Part shown: positions 1-8,136 of the stretch, one piece after another | Layout of the letters: every line of letters begins with the position of its first letter | Numbering within the stretch: position 1 is the first letter of the stretch | Origin: Niabella soli DSM 19437 | GTDB taxonomy: Bacteria; Bacteroidota; Bacteroidia; Chitinophagales; Chitinophagaceae | Direction: 5' to 3' | Assembly (NCBI RefSeq): GCF_000243115.2 | Contig: NZ_CP007035.1 | Span: 496,001 to 560,000, forward strand | DNA length: 64,000 nucleotides | Notes under the pieces: model-generated | The model's database searches: none | What the model was told of the DNA's origin: nothing | What the model saw: the letters and a program-made list of their open reading frames with translations, nothing else | Program-made: the position numbers and the translations under genes

Positions 1-620
1 TCTACTTAATTTATATAATGGCCTACTTTTTTTCCGGTTTTTCCTGTTGGCTTTTTTCTGCTAATAGTTTTTTTCAGATTTTATATAAAAGAAGGCCGTT
101 TAATTTGATTGAAAAAACAACAAATGCCTTTTGATCGAAGGCTGCATCAATGCGGGAAAAATAAATGCTCAGCTTTTGCGGCTTTTCAGGGCGATTAAGA
201 TCCGGATGCCGCTGGGCAATAATTCCTCATCATGAGGAAACGCCTTAGGTAGGGGTGCATAGATTCCCCCAGATCTTACGCAATAAACAGCCGGTTTCAG
301 ATAAATATTGATCAAAAAGTAACCACCAATGCTTTTAGCAGGGGATATCAGGCAATTTTAAGTTTTAACCCAGCCGGGTATAACAGGGTTGTAGTTGTAC
401 CTATTATTTTCTGGCTTAATAATGGTGTTCCCAGGTTGTTGCAAAAAATCTAAAAGATTGTCCCCTGTGAAAACAGGGGACTCAACCAAAACTAACTGCT
501 TATGAGAAATTTGCCTATTCTATTTGATATTCTTCTTAATTCAAACATTGTGCCATTAAATTCATTCTTTAAATAGGTTATGATAAGGAAACTCCTGAAA
601 TTTGCGGCCGATTATCTTAT
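1..620. other. Gene-free left edge with two hairpins
   Basis: I see no convincing coding sequence; open frames are short and lack family resemblance. Two strong inverted repeats are visible: 223-239 (7-bp arms TTCCTCA/TGAGGAA, 3-nt loop) and 460-481 (9-bp perfect arms GTCCCCTGT/ACAGGGGAC around a GAAA loop). The second is followed on the minus strand by T-rich sequence, so it could be a terminator for a minus-strand transcript or part of a small RNA. Confidence 0.5.
460..481. terminator. Perfect 9-bp hairpin with GAAA tetraloop
   Basis: Arms GTCCCCTGT (460-468) and ACAGGGGAC (473-481) pair perfectly around GAAA, a GNRA-type tetraloop. The minus-strand 3' side is T-rich (roughly 435-459), as expected of an intrinsic terminator in that direction. 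No minus-strand gene ends here, so the role is open. Confidence 0.35.
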
Positions 621-857
621 ATGGAGCATTTTTTTGACTTACCGGTATTATATAAAGGGGAGGAGTTGTTGTTAAAAGGCCGTTTAGTGACCTTTGCCTA
701 TTCTTACAAGTTTTTTGTAGTAGTAAATGGAAAGGAGCTAACCTTTGAGCGCGATGATGAGCGTGTCTTTCGGGTATTGAGTGGGGCAGGAGAAGACGTG
801 TCAACGATTGACAGGGAGCTGGTACAACAGATCATATCGGCGCTTAATAAAATATAG
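621..857 (+). CDS. Small conserved hypothetical protein
   Basis: Encodes 78 residues from an ATG. No signal peptide or membrane segment is visible. The sequence is rich in short beta-type segments (LLLKGRLVTFAY, YKFFVVVNGKELTFE), followed by a C-terminal helix (DRELVQQIISALNKI). Such tiny cytosolic proteins are common in Chitinophagaceae genomes, but I do not recognise a named family. The gene stands alone on the plus strand. Codon use and the ordered beta/helix composition make it more likely real than a shadow. Confidence 0.6.
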   Translation: MEHFFDLPVLYKGEELLLKGRLVTFAYSYKFFVVVNGKELTFERDDERVFRVLSGAGEDVSTIDRELVQQIISALNKI

Positions 858-961
858 TTGATATAGGGTTTACAATTTCGGGGCACCTATAAATTCAAAA
901 ATCACTCTTATCGACAAATCAACTGGCAGCAGCGGGAAATCTGCTATTTGTTTCATTTGTC

Positions 962-1528
962 TTAAATTGATTTAATAAATTTTGCGGGTACTCCACCTAC
1001 GATTGTATTATCGGGAACGTCTTTTGAAACCACAGCTCCGGCAGCCACAACCGCATTTTCGCCAATGGTTACTCCCGGCAGGATAGTCGCATTTGCGCCG
1101 ATCCACGCATTTTTTTTGATATGAATGCGTCCCGGAACAAGTGATTGCCTGTTCTCGGGTGCGATGGGATGCCCCTCTGACAGCAAACTGACTTTTGGAG
1201 CAATCAGCACATTATCTTCTATGGTTATACCACCCAAATCCAAAAAAGTGCAATCAAAATTGATAAATACATTTTTGCCTATTTGGGTATGCTTACCGTA
1301 ATTAATATAAAACGGCGTAAATACGGCAACACTTTCATCAATTTCGCTGTCCGTTATTTTACTTAACAGACTTCTTATTTCCGCTGGGTCAGTGGAGTTA
1401 TTCATTTGAACAAGCAGTTCCTTTGTGGCGTAGGAAGCCTCCCGCAGTTTATAGGCTTGCGGGTCATGGGAAGATAGGATTTCTCCGTTTCGTAGCCGTT
1501 CAAAAATAGCTGTTGCATTTGTTTCCAT
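962..1528 (-). CDS. Sugar O-acetyltransferase, left-handed beta-helix (hexapeptide) family
   Basis: A 188-residue cytosolic enzyme of the maltose/galactoside acetyltransferase group (LacA/Maa/NodL-like), which transfers acetyl from acetyl-CoA to a sugar or related hydroxyl. An N-terminal helical region (about 1-60, with [13 protein letters not shown] resembling the Mac domain) precedes hexapeptide repeats. Visible repeats include [30 protein letters not shown] and [15 protein letters not shown]. It ends with the typical [11 protein letters not shown]. The family catalytic His is likely the one in LSEGHPI. It lies 55 nt downstream of the SDR gene on the same strand, so the two are probably co-transcribed. 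The natural substrate cannot be told from sequence. Confidence 0.9.
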   Translation of the reverse strand: METNATAIFERLRNGEILSSHDPQAYKLREASYATKELLVQMNNSTDPAEIRSLLSKITDSEIDESVAVFTPFYINYGKHTQIGKNVFINFDCTFLDLGGITIEDNVLIAPKVSLLSEGHPIAPENRQSLVPGRIHIKKNAWIGANATILPGVTIGENAVVAAGAVVSKDVPDNTIVGGVPAKFIKSI

Positions 1529-1583
1529 TATTATTGAGAGCGATTTTAGTTTTTTAATTCAAAGCCATAACAACAGGCTTTTT

Positions 1584-2336
1584 TTATTTTACGGTGTAGC
1601 CGCCATCTACAGCAATTGCCTGACCAACAACCAAACTTGCCAAAGGACTGCAAAGCCATAACACCACATGGGCAACTTCCTCCGGCCGGCCTAATCTTTT
1701 GTTCGGCAATTCATTGATAAGTTCGTTCATCGCCTGGGGTTCGCGCTCTAACATTTCTTCCACCATAGGTGTGGAAATAATACCCGGACATACGGCGTTA
1801 ATGTTAATTCCGCGCGCAGCATATTCAAGCGCAGCACTTTTTGTTAGTCCGATTACACCGTGTTTGGATGCATGATAAACGCCCCTTTCGGCAATACCTA
1901 TCAATCCGCCAATAGAGGAGCAATTGACAATAGCCCCGTTGCCTTGTTTCCGCATTTGCTGCAGCTCATATTTCATACAGTTCCATACACCCCGTAAATT
2001 AATGGCCATCACCCGATCGAATTCTTCGCCGCTTGCATCTGCCGTTTCTGCTACCGGGCTATTGATGCCTGCATTATTAAAAGCGGCATCCAAACGTCCA
2101 AAAGAAGATACGATGTATGCTATCATTTCTTTCACTGCTTTTTCGTTTGTTACGTCACAACGCAGTGCCGTAACGCTATAGCCCTCATTTTTCAATTGTT
2201 GGGTTTGTTCTTTTGGCTCCCTAATATCTGTTAAAATGACATGCGCCCCTGCTTGGGCAAAAGCTCGTGCCGAAGCCAGACCAATTCCTTGTGCTGCACC
2301 TGTAACCAATGCAACTTTTTCTTTCATTGAAATCAT
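1584..2336 (-). CDS. SDR family NAD(P)-dependent oxidoreductase
   Basis: A classical short-chain dehydrogenase of 250 residues. The Rossmann glycine motif TGAAQGIG is near residue 13, NNAG near 88, the active-site Ser in CSSIGG near 140, and YHASK (Tyr/Lys of the catalytic tetrad) near 153. The C-terminus has PGIISTPM and the usual VDGGYTVK ending. An alternative in-frame ATG at 2327 gives MKEKVALVTG, which fits family starts equally well. It is first in a minus-strand operon with the acetyltransferase and divergent from an AraC regulator whose promoter shares the 2337-2542 gap, making the pair plausible targets of that regulator. Substrate unknown. Confidence 0.92.
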   Translation of the reverse strand: MISMKEKVALVTGAAQGIGLASARAFAQAGAHVILTDIREPKEQTQQLKNEGYSVTALRCDVTNEKAVKEMIAYIVSSFGRLDAAFNNAGINSPVAETADASGEEFDRVMAINLRGVWNCMKYELQQMRKQGNGAIVNCSSIGGLIGIAERGVYHASKHGVIGLTKSAALEYAARGININAVCPGIISTPMVEEMLEREPQAMNELINELPNKRLGRPEEVAHVVLWLCSPLASLVVGQAIAVDGGYTVK

Positions 2337-2515
2337 AGTTTCTATTTTTAAAAATGCTTAAAAGAAGGTGCCACTACAATAAGTGACATCTGATTTCCAA
2401 AAGGATGGTACAAATTTCATCTCTTAATCAGGTTGACTTTTTATGCAGGATACAGATTTATTTACCAGTTTTACGGATTTTGCTTTAACAGTGTAAATAG
2501 GGCATTTAGGTTTAG

Positions 2516-2523
2516 TAAATTTG
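2516..2523 (+). promoter_or_regulatory. Probable -7 promoter element for the AraC gene
   Basis: TAAATTTG matches the Bacteroidota -7 consensus TAnnTTTG and lies 19 nt before the ATG at 2543, giving a short leader. I see no good -33 TTG at the usual spacing, so activation may need a regulator. Confidence 0.5.
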
Positions 2524-2542
2524 TAGCATAATTTTTTGGATT

Positions 2543-3439
2543 ATGGAACAGGTAGAAAGAATAGATACGGTTAAACAGTATAACAATAACATGGGAGTTG
2601 ATACGCTGCACCCCCTGGTAAGTGTAATTAATTTTAACGAGGTTCCTGCTGTTCAGTATTTCAGGCGGTATATGGGTATTTATGCGGTATTTCTGAAAAA
2701 TATAAAATGCGGTGATATGCTGTATGGCTGCCAGCCCTACGACTATGAGGATGGAACGCTGGTCTTTGTTTCGCCCGGTCAGGTATATGGCGTTGACAGC
2801 AAAGGGGTGGCTATGAAACCTTCGGGCTACGCGTTGGTGTTTCATCCCGATTTGATTAAAGGAACAAATTTGGGAAAGACGATCAAGGAGTACACTTTTT
2901 TTTCTTATGAAGTGAACGAAGCGCTGCATTTATCCAAAAAAGAGCGAAAAACAATTATAGCCTGCTTTGAAAAAATAGAAGAAGAAATAGAGCAGAATAT
3001 TGACAAACACAGCAAAACACTGATAGTGTCTAACATAGAATTATTTTTAAATTACTGCCAGCGGTTTTATGACCGCCAGTTTATTACACGCAGCAATGTT
3101 AATAGCAATATCCTGGTGAGGTTTGAGAAGCTGTTGAACGACTATTTTAAATCTGACAACGCCTTTATGCTGGGGCTTCCATCCGTGGCGTATTGCGCTA
3201 AGGAACTGCATCTTTCTGCAAATTACTTCGGCGACCTGATCAAAAAGGAAACGGGCAATACCGCGCTGGATTATATACAATCGAAATTGATTGATGAAGC
3301 AAAGGGACGTATTTTCGATCACTCCAAAACTATCAATGAAATAGCTGCGGAGCTGGGCTTTAAGTATCAGCAACATTTTACCCGGCTATTTAAACAAAAA
3401 ACGGGAATAACGCCTAACGAATATCGTAATTTAAATTAG
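2543..3439 (+). CDS. AraC family transcriptional regulator
   Basis: A 298-residue DNA-binding regulator. The C-terminal ~100 residues hold the paired helix-turn-helix of AraC/XylS: AKELHLSANYFGDLIKKETG (about 220-240) and TINEIAAELGFKYQQHFTRLFKQKTGITPNEYR at the end. The N-terminal ~190 residues are a cupin-like sensor region (VFVSPGQVYGVDS). It is divergent from the SDR/acetyltransferase operon, an arrangement in which such regulators usually act on their neighbours. The ligand is unknown. Confidence 0.92.
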   Translation: MEQVERIDTVKQYNNNMGVDTLHPLVSVINFNEVPAVQYFRRYMGIYAVFLKNIKCGDMLYGCQPYDYEDGTLVFVSPGQVYGVDSKGVAMKPSGYALVFHPDLIKGTNLGKTIKEYTFFSYEVNEALHLSKKERKTIIACFEKIEEEIEQNIDKHSKTLIVSNIELFLNYCQRFYDRQFITRSNVNSNILVRFEKLLNDYFKSDNAFMLGLPSVAYCAKELHLSANYFGDLIKKETGNTALDYIQSKLIDEAKGRIFDHSKTINEIAAELGFKYQQHFTRLFKQKTGITPNEYRNLN

Positions 3440-3670
3440 TTAAACCCGTCCTGGTAAATTGCTCGGAATTTAAAGGCATCCTCAATTTGTGTATCTGTTT
3501 GTGAGAAGATTATTAATTCAAATGAACGGGGATGACGTTATCCGGTTCGCAAATAGTAAAACCGTCTAAATAAAATCAGTTCGTTTTCATGCACGGTACG
3601 CATGTCATTTATTTTTGATATTCTAAGCTGTAGGCATGGATATTGCGTAGATAGAGTAAAAACTAAAGAT
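3440..3670. other. Gap before a frameshifted gene
   Basis: No gene, RNA or clear repeat is seen between the AraC gene and the frameshifted membrane protein gene. Confidence 0.4.
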
Positions 3671-3857
3671 ATGAACGTTAAACGCATTTTTGGAGCGGTA
3701 CTTTCTATTTTTAGGTATCCTTGGATTAATATATACCGGATATGAGATAATTAATAAGAGTGCCAGTTATAGATCGCTTATTGTCATAGGCGTTATTGGA
3801 TTAATCTTTTTTTTCTCTGGAATAAGCCTGGTGAGAAATACAAAGGACGAGGCCTGA
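3671..3857 (+). pseudogene. Small two-helix membrane protein gene with a single-base frameshift
   Basis: From the ATG at 3671 the frame reads MNVKRIFGAVLSIF and then runs into a stop. One nucleotide over, the sequence continues GILGLIYTGYEIINKS, then a second hydrophobic helix (LIVIGVIGLIFFFSGISLV) and a polar end RNTKDEA with a stop at 3855-3857. Joining the frames gives a ~61-residue two-helix protein of a kind common in Bacteroidota. The junction is a T homopolymer (about 3707-3711, five T); four T would restore the frame. The gene is therefore either a real frameshift or a homopolymer sequencing error. Function of the intact family is unknown to me. Confidence 0.7.
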
Positions 3858-4154
3858 AAAGGTTATCAATAATAGCTTTAAGACGTTGCTCATCAATATA
3901 AAAGTCGAACTACCCATTGCATTCGAAAATCGGTTGTTGAACTTATTATCCATTATTTTTTTGTTGTTATATACAGGTCTTCCCCTTCATCTTGCGAAAT
4001 AAAGGAAGAAACCAAATTGATCCCAAAATTTAAGAAAAGAAGGTTGATAATGCCCCGGTTTATCAAAAAAAAGCAATCATGCCGCAATGTTTTCAAATGT
4101 ATAATAGTGGTCTGCCGCATTATATTTACCTTTCAGTAGTGCAACCGATGCGTT
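3858..4154. other. Gap upstream of the DoxX gene
   Basis: No gene is evident. An AT-rich stretch around 4120-4135 (TATATTTAC) may serve as a -7-like element for the DoxX gene starting at 4155. Confidence 0.35.
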
Positions 4155-4571
4155 ATGAATGCAAAAGCTCAAAATTCAGTGTGGGTCGTTCGCCTTATAC
4201 CGGGCCTTGTTTTCTTTCTTGAAGGGATACAGAAGTTTTTATATGCAGATACATTAGGCGTTGGAAGATTTATTAAGATCGGGATTCCTTATGCCGGTTT
4301 TTGGGCGCCATTCGTTGGCGCAACAGAAATTGTATGTGGATTACTCCTCATTATCGGCCTTTTCACCCGTCTGGCAGCTATCCCATTGTTAATCGTTATG
4401 ATGGTTGCTTTTGCATATACAAAGTGGCCGCTGCTATTAAGTAAAGGATTCCTGCCTATGTTTCATGAATACAGGACCGATTTTGCAATGACGCTGAGTT
4501 TGATTTTTTTGTTAATATCCGGCGGTGGCCGCTATTCAATTGACTGGATCCGGTTCAATAAAAGAATATAA
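4155..4571 (+). CDS. DoxX family membrane protein
   Basis: A 138-residue inner-membrane protein with four predicted helices: about 10-28 (RLIPGLVFFLEGIQKFL), 48-68, 70-90 (RLAAIPLLIVMMVAFAY) and 110-125 (AMTLSLIFLLISGGG). The RLIPGLVFFLEGIQKF start and the FVGATEIVCGLLLIIGLFTRLAAIPL core are characteristic of DoxX/SURF4-like proteins. Family members have been linked to thiosulfate oxidation or redox balance in a few organisms, but most are uncharacterised. No operon partner survives downstream, where only an MFS fragment follows. Confidence 0.9.
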   Translation: MNAKAQNSVWVVRLIPGLVFFLEGIQKFLYADTLGVGRFIKIGIPYAGFWAPFVGATEIVCGLLLIIGLFTRLAAIPLLIVMMVAFAYTKWPLLLSKGFLPMFHEYRTDFAMTLSLIFLLISGGGRYSIDWIRFNKRI

Positions 4572-4608
4572 TAATATCAAAGATATACCTGGCTTCATCC
4601 AAGACAAT

Positions 4609-4759
4609 TTTAGGCAGCCGGAAAAAAATAAACTATTCTCCGGTCTGAGAAGCAACTCTTTCTTGTTAGCTTTAACGAGTTTGTTCGCTGATATCTCTTC
4701 TGAAGGTACTTTTGTGTTGCTGTTTTCTGTACAAGAGGTTAAGGCGAGACCTTGTCCAT
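4609..4759 (+). pseudogene. 5' fragment of an MFS transporter gene
   Basis: In one frame (4645-4704) the translation LRSNSFLLALTSLFADISSE matches the usual start of a class of MFS permeases, which normally continue with MLYPVLP-type residues and some 380 more. Here the similarity stops abruptly after ADISSE, and a stop follows at about 4757. No further MFS sequence is found before era. I read this as the stump of a deleted transporter. The open frame from 4525 that covers it begins inside the DoxX gene in another frame and is unlikely to be a functional gene. Confidence 0.65.
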
Positions 4760-4905
4760 AAACTTGTCAACTTTTTCAATTAAGGGTTTATTTTCCATTC
4801 CATCATCTCTATAGAGGGCCCATCCCTTGTATTGGCGTTACTAATATCAACCGAGGTGGAAAATGCATTTCCGGCGCTGGTTCTTTACATCTAAAAAATT
4901 AGGTT

Positions 4906-4913
4906 TATTTTTG
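4906..4913 (+). promoter_or_regulatory. Probable -7 element directly before era
   Basis: TATTTTTG fits TAnnTTTG and ends only 5 nt before the era ATG at 4919. Transcription would start about at the start codon, implying a leaderless or nearly leaderless mRNA. Confidence 0.5.
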
Positions 4914-4918
4914 CGCCA

Positions 4919-5791
4919 ATGAAATCTGGTTTTGTAAATATTTTTGGAAAGCCCAATGCAGGGAAAAGCACTTTGCTGAATGCACTGATGGGAGAGAAGC
5001 TGGCCATTGTATCGTCCAAAGTACAAACGACCCGTCATCGTATTAAAGCAATCCTGACGGAAAAGGATTACCAGATCATTTTTTCGGATACGCCGGGTAT
5101 TATTGAACCCCGGTATAAGCTGCACGAAAAAATGATGCAGTCGGTAAAAAGCGCGCTGGAAGATGCGGATGTGGCACTCCTGCTAATGGATGTGAACGAT
5201 AACTGGGAAGAGAACGACCAGCTCTTTTCCGGTTTGAAATTGCGGGTGCCGGGCGTGCTGGTGCTCAACAAAATTGATAAGGCCCCCCCCACTAAAATTG
5301 AAGAGGCCATCGCTTATTTTACCAATAAGCCCTATGCAAAAAAGATCGTGGCGATATCGGCAATAGCCGGCGTTAATTATACTGATTTTTTAAAACCCAT
5401 CGTAGCGCTGCTGCCGGAAGGGGCGCCTTTTTATGATACAGACGAGATCAGTGATTTACCCACTAAATTTTTTGTGAGTGAGCTGATCAGGGAAAAGATC
5501 TATGAACTGGCGCAGGATGAGATCCCGTATCATACCGCGGTGCTGATTAGGGAGTTTAAAGAAAAACAGACCCTGGTGAAGATCATTGCGGATATTATTG
5601 TGCACCGGGAAACGCAAAAAATGATCCTGATCGGGGAGAAGGGAAGTATGGTAAAGAAGATAGGAACGGCGGCGCGAAAAGATATTGAAGCCTTTCTGGA
5701 ACAAAAAGTGTTCCTGGAGCTTTTTATAAAAGTGAAACCCAAATGGCGGGATAATGATCTTTATCTGAAAGAATATGGGTATGGCACCTGA
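4919..5791 (+). CDS. era: GTPase Era
   Basis: A 290-residue essential GTPase that binds 16S rRNA and assists 30S ribosome maturation. The G domain carries G1 GKPNAGKST (10-18), the G2 region SSKVQTTRHR, G3 DTPG (57-60), G4 NKID (117-120) and a G5-like AISAIAG. The C-terminal part (about 195-280) contains the type II KH domain: EIPYHTAVLIREFKE, HRETQKMILIGEKGSMVKKIG and a VKPKWRDN ending. Length and motif order match the family. It stands alone, with a -7 element almost touching the start codon. Confidence 0.98.
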   Translation: MKSGFVNIFGKPNAGKSTLLNALMGEKLAIVSSKVQTTRHRIKAILTEKDYQIIFSDTPGIIEPRYKLHEKMMQSVKSALEDADVALLLMDVNDNWEENDQLFSGLKLRVPGVLVLNKIDKAPPTKIEEAIAYFTNKPYAKKIVAISAIAGVNYTDFLKPIVALLPEGAPFYDTDEISDLPTKFFVSELIREKIYELAQDEIPYHTAVLIREFKEKQTLVKIIADIIVHRETQKMILIGEKGSMVKKIGTAARKDIEAFLEQKVFLELFIKVKPKWRDNDLYLKEYGYGT

Positions 5792-6065
5792 TGTGCCGGT
5801 TAAAAGCCGGGAGCAAATCAATGCCACGAAGCCGGAAATGCGGGAAGATTTTTTTTTCAATGGTCTTTAGCTTACCGGTTCACCGTCTTGCCAGTCAACT
5901 ATTTTGGAGTGCGGAGCACCCGCTCTGGAAAATAAAATTGCCGGACTGGTGATATTTCACCATTTTTGCTAAAATTATTATTTTGCCTTGCCCGAAAGGC
6001 GTATAAAAAAGAAATTTACATTGGTTTCCCCGGGCAGAAACAATGAGGAGAATTTATAAAATTAA

Positions 6066-6683
6066 ATGGCAGTACCACAAAAACCAGCTTACAAACCACA
6101 GGGCGCCTTTAAACCCGGTGGCAACAGACCAAAAGGAAATTTTCGGGGAAGATTTCAACCACAAAAAGAAGCAGAACACCGCATTAATCAATTTATCCGC
6201 GTTCCACAGGTGCGCCTGGTCGGCGATAATGTAGAACAAGGCATTTATACTACCCAGGAAGCGCTTAAAATGGCGCAGGACCAGGAGTTAGACCTGGTGG
6301 AGATCTCACCAAAGGTGGACCCGCCCGTATGCCGTATTATCGATTACAATAAGTTTTTATACGATAAAAAGAAAAAGGAGAAGGAGTTAAAAGCCAAAAG
6401 CAAAACTACGGAGATCAAAGAGATCCGTTTTACACCGAACACCGATGATCACGATTTTGATTTTAAATCCAAACACGCGGAAGGATTCCTTAAAGAGGGC
6501 AATAAAGTAAAAGCTTATGTGCAATTTAAGGGAAGGGCGATCCAGTTTCAGGACCGCGGGCAGTTATTATTGCTGAAATTTGCAGAGCGCCTGGCCGATT
6601 TTGGTACGCTGGAAAGCATGCCGAAACTGGAAGGACGCCGGATGCTGGCGATGATCGCTCCAAAAGCGGCGAAAAAGAAATAA
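6066..6683 (+). CDS. infC: Translation initiation factor IF-3
   Basis: A 205-residue initiation factor that binds the 30S subunit, keeps it from joining 50S too early and checks initiator tRNA and start codon. The N-domain begins at about 40 (INQFIRVPQVRLVGDN) and runs through DLVEISPKVDPPVCRIIDYNKFLYD. The C-domain is KEIRFTPNTDDHDFDFKSKHAEGFL, then VKAYVQFKGRAIQFQDRG and the end LEGRRMLAMIAPK. Ahead of it lies a ~37-residue extension rich in Pro, Gly, Lys and Arg, longer than in E. coli but of a type seen in Bacteroidota. The start is an ordinary ATG, unlike the AUU of E. coli infC. rpmI/rplT do not follow; a terminator does. Confidence 0.97.
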   Translation: MAVPQKPAYKPQGAFKPGGNRPKGNFRGRFQPQKEAEHRINQFIRVPQVRLVGDNVEQGIYTTQEALKMAQDQELDLVEISPKVDPPVCRIIDYNKFLYDKKKKEKELKAKSKTTEIKEIRFTPNTDDHDFDFKSKHAEGFLKEGNKVKAYVQFKGRAIQFQDRGQLLLLKFAERLADFGTLESMPKLEGRRMLAMIAPKAAKKK

Positions 6684-6702
6684 ACGTTTTTAATTGTTTT
6701 AG

Positions 6703-6738
6703 AAAAAAGGGCCGTCTCAAAAAGACGGTCCTTTTTTA
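6703..6738 (+). terminator. Intrinsic terminator of infC
   Basis: A stem with arms GGGCCGTCT / AGACGGTCC (one G-T pair) is flanked by an A-run upstream and a T-run downstream, 20 nt after the infC stop. The symmetric A/T tracts allow it to work in both directions. Confidence 0.85.
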
Positions 6739-6760
6739 TTGACAGATATACCGGTCAGCA

Positions 6761-6797
6761 AAAAGGCTGCCTCAAAAAATTGAGACAGCCTTTTTTA
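6761..6797. terminator. Second bidirectional terminator between infC and the DUF4382 gene
   Basis: Arms GGCTGCCTCAA and TTGAGACAGCC pair with one mismatch and are flanked by A- and T-runs. It lies just 3' of the convergent minus-strand lipoprotein gene ending at 6817 and probably terminates that gene. Confidence 0.8.
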
Positions 6798-6816
6798 TAT
6801 CTGCAAGTTGCTTATT

Positions 6817-7650
6817 TTACTGATGCAGCGTAACGGTAGTTACATTAGTAACCGTGCCGCTGGTAACAGCTATATTGTTTACGGTAGAATCCATGTATTT
6901 GGTACTGTCTGTAGCATTGAAAGAAAGGCTGTACGTGCCGGGAGCAAGGTTAATGAATTTATAGTATCCTTCACCAAAAGTAGAACCTGCTTTTTCAGGT
7001 AAAGTACTTCCGATGGTATCTGCCCCGTTCAACAGGTAAACAGTAGTGCCTGCCACAGAAGGCAAAACAGTACCTCGGATCGCGCCAAAGGTAGCGGCTT
7101 CTGTATTGGCTCTGATAACGGGTTTCAGCAAGTATTTTCCACTGTTACCGGCTTTCACGATTGACCGGGCTACATCAAAATCCAGCCATATCTTATAAAT
7201 ACCATTTGGTTCCAGGGTTTGATGAAAGTTGATCTTGAGACCACTTTCCTGTGCTGACGGTGTAGTTAGGTCATGTGTAACGCCGCCTGTTACAATCGTA
7301 TTGCCATCTCCCAACACCAATCGTATCTGTGAGATGGATCCGGCAGGCAGGGAAAACGGATCGCCCATGTACATAGAACCTCCGTTTTTCAGGGTGAGCA
7401 GGTTTACCGGACCGGTCAACTGGGGAGCCAGCGGATAGTTAACCACGCTGTCGCCGCTTTTACCATTCATAATGATATTTATTTCTTTGATGTTGATATT
7501 CACCGCGTCATAAGGGGCCGGGGCGTCTGTAAGAACAAACTGCACTTTGGAGGCTCCATTAGGATTGCCGTCGGAATTGCTGCTGTTTTTCGAACAAGAA
7601 GCAAACAATAACGCAGTAACCGTAGTAAGGATAATAAAAGTCCGTTTCAT
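6817..7650 (-). CDS. DUF4382 domain lipoprotein
   Basis: A 277-residue exported lipoprotein. The signal peptide MKRTFIILTTVTALLFASC ends in a clear lipobox with Cys19. Residues about 35-180 match DUF4382: KVQFVLTDAPAPYDAVNINIKEI is the characteristic opening. The C-terminal ~80 residues (IRGTVLPSVAGTTVYLLN to NLAPGTYSLSFNA) look like a carboxypeptidase-regulatory-like beta-sandwich. The protein probably sits on the periplasmic or outer face of an envelope membrane. No enzymatic residues are evident and the function is unknown. It is a single gene convergent with infC. Confidence 0.88.
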   Translation of the reverse strand: MKRTFIILTTVTALLFASCSKNSSNSDGNPNGASKVQFVLTDAPAPYDAVNINIKEINIIMNGKSGDSVVNYPLAPQLTGPVNLLTLKNGGSMYMGDPFSLPAGSISQIRLVLGDGNTIVTGGVTHDLTTPSAQESGLKINFHQTLEPNGIYKIWLDFDVARSIVKAGNSGKYLLKPVIRANTEAATFGAIRGTVLPSVAGTTVYLLNGADTIGSTLPEKAGSTFGEGYYKFINLAPGTYSLSFNATDSTKYMDSTVNNIAVTSGTVTNVTTVTLHQ

Positions 7651-8080
7651 CGTTTAATTTTTTTAAAGGTTTAGTAGAAGGTTTATATAAGATTATATAT
7701 GCTTCTTTCAGCAAACATAGGGGCAGAACATGAAGGAAACATGAAGGGATATTTTAATAAGTGCCTCGTTAAAAGAGGAGAGCATTTTTGTCAGGAATAG
7801 CGAATTTTTGCGCTTCACGGGAACATCGTGTTTGTAGCGTTTATATCATTTTCCACCGGGATTCCTGCAGCGTCCTGTGTTCATTTGATTGCCAGGCAGC
7901 CTTTTTTACGCGGCTCCTATCCGGAGCCTCATATCGTAAAACCACATTTTTTATAAACACGCAGCACCTTCGGCGCTAATTACCCTGCAAAAAGGGCATT
8001 GTTTATTGCACCGGAAGAATCAATAAAAAAAATGTTATACAGCCCCGTTACATTCAGCGTGTCAATCAATACAATATCTG
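7651..8080. repeat. Gap with one copy of a dispersed palindromic element
   Basis: No gene is supported. About 7890-7980 holds an element with short hairpins (GGCTCCTATCCGGAGCC, 7910-7926) ending in a 29-nt unit at 7952-7980. That unit recurs at 42049-42077 with three differences (core TATAAACACGC then GGCGCTAAT). A third degenerate copy lies near 50711-50735. The shared TTTTTTACGCGGC upstream in the first two copies suggests a longer mobile or REP-like unit. Confidence 0.6.
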
Positions 8081-8113
8081 TAAAACAAAAGGCTGCCTGA
8101 AATTGGCAGCCTT
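8081..8113 (-). terminator. Intrinsic terminator of gcvP
   Basis: Perfect arms AAGGCTGCC (8089-8097) and GGCAGCCTT (8105-8113) around a 7-nt loop. On the minus strand the stem is followed by a T-rich tract (8081-8088), 24 nt beyond the gcvP stop. Confidence 0.88.
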
Positions 8114-8136
8114 AAAAACAGGGGCTGATTTTTTTA

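Noticed and set aside
4525-4761. 78-codon open frame as a real gene
   Set aside because: It begins within the DoxX gene in another frame and only its middle matches the start of an MFS permease, so it is treated as a fragment.
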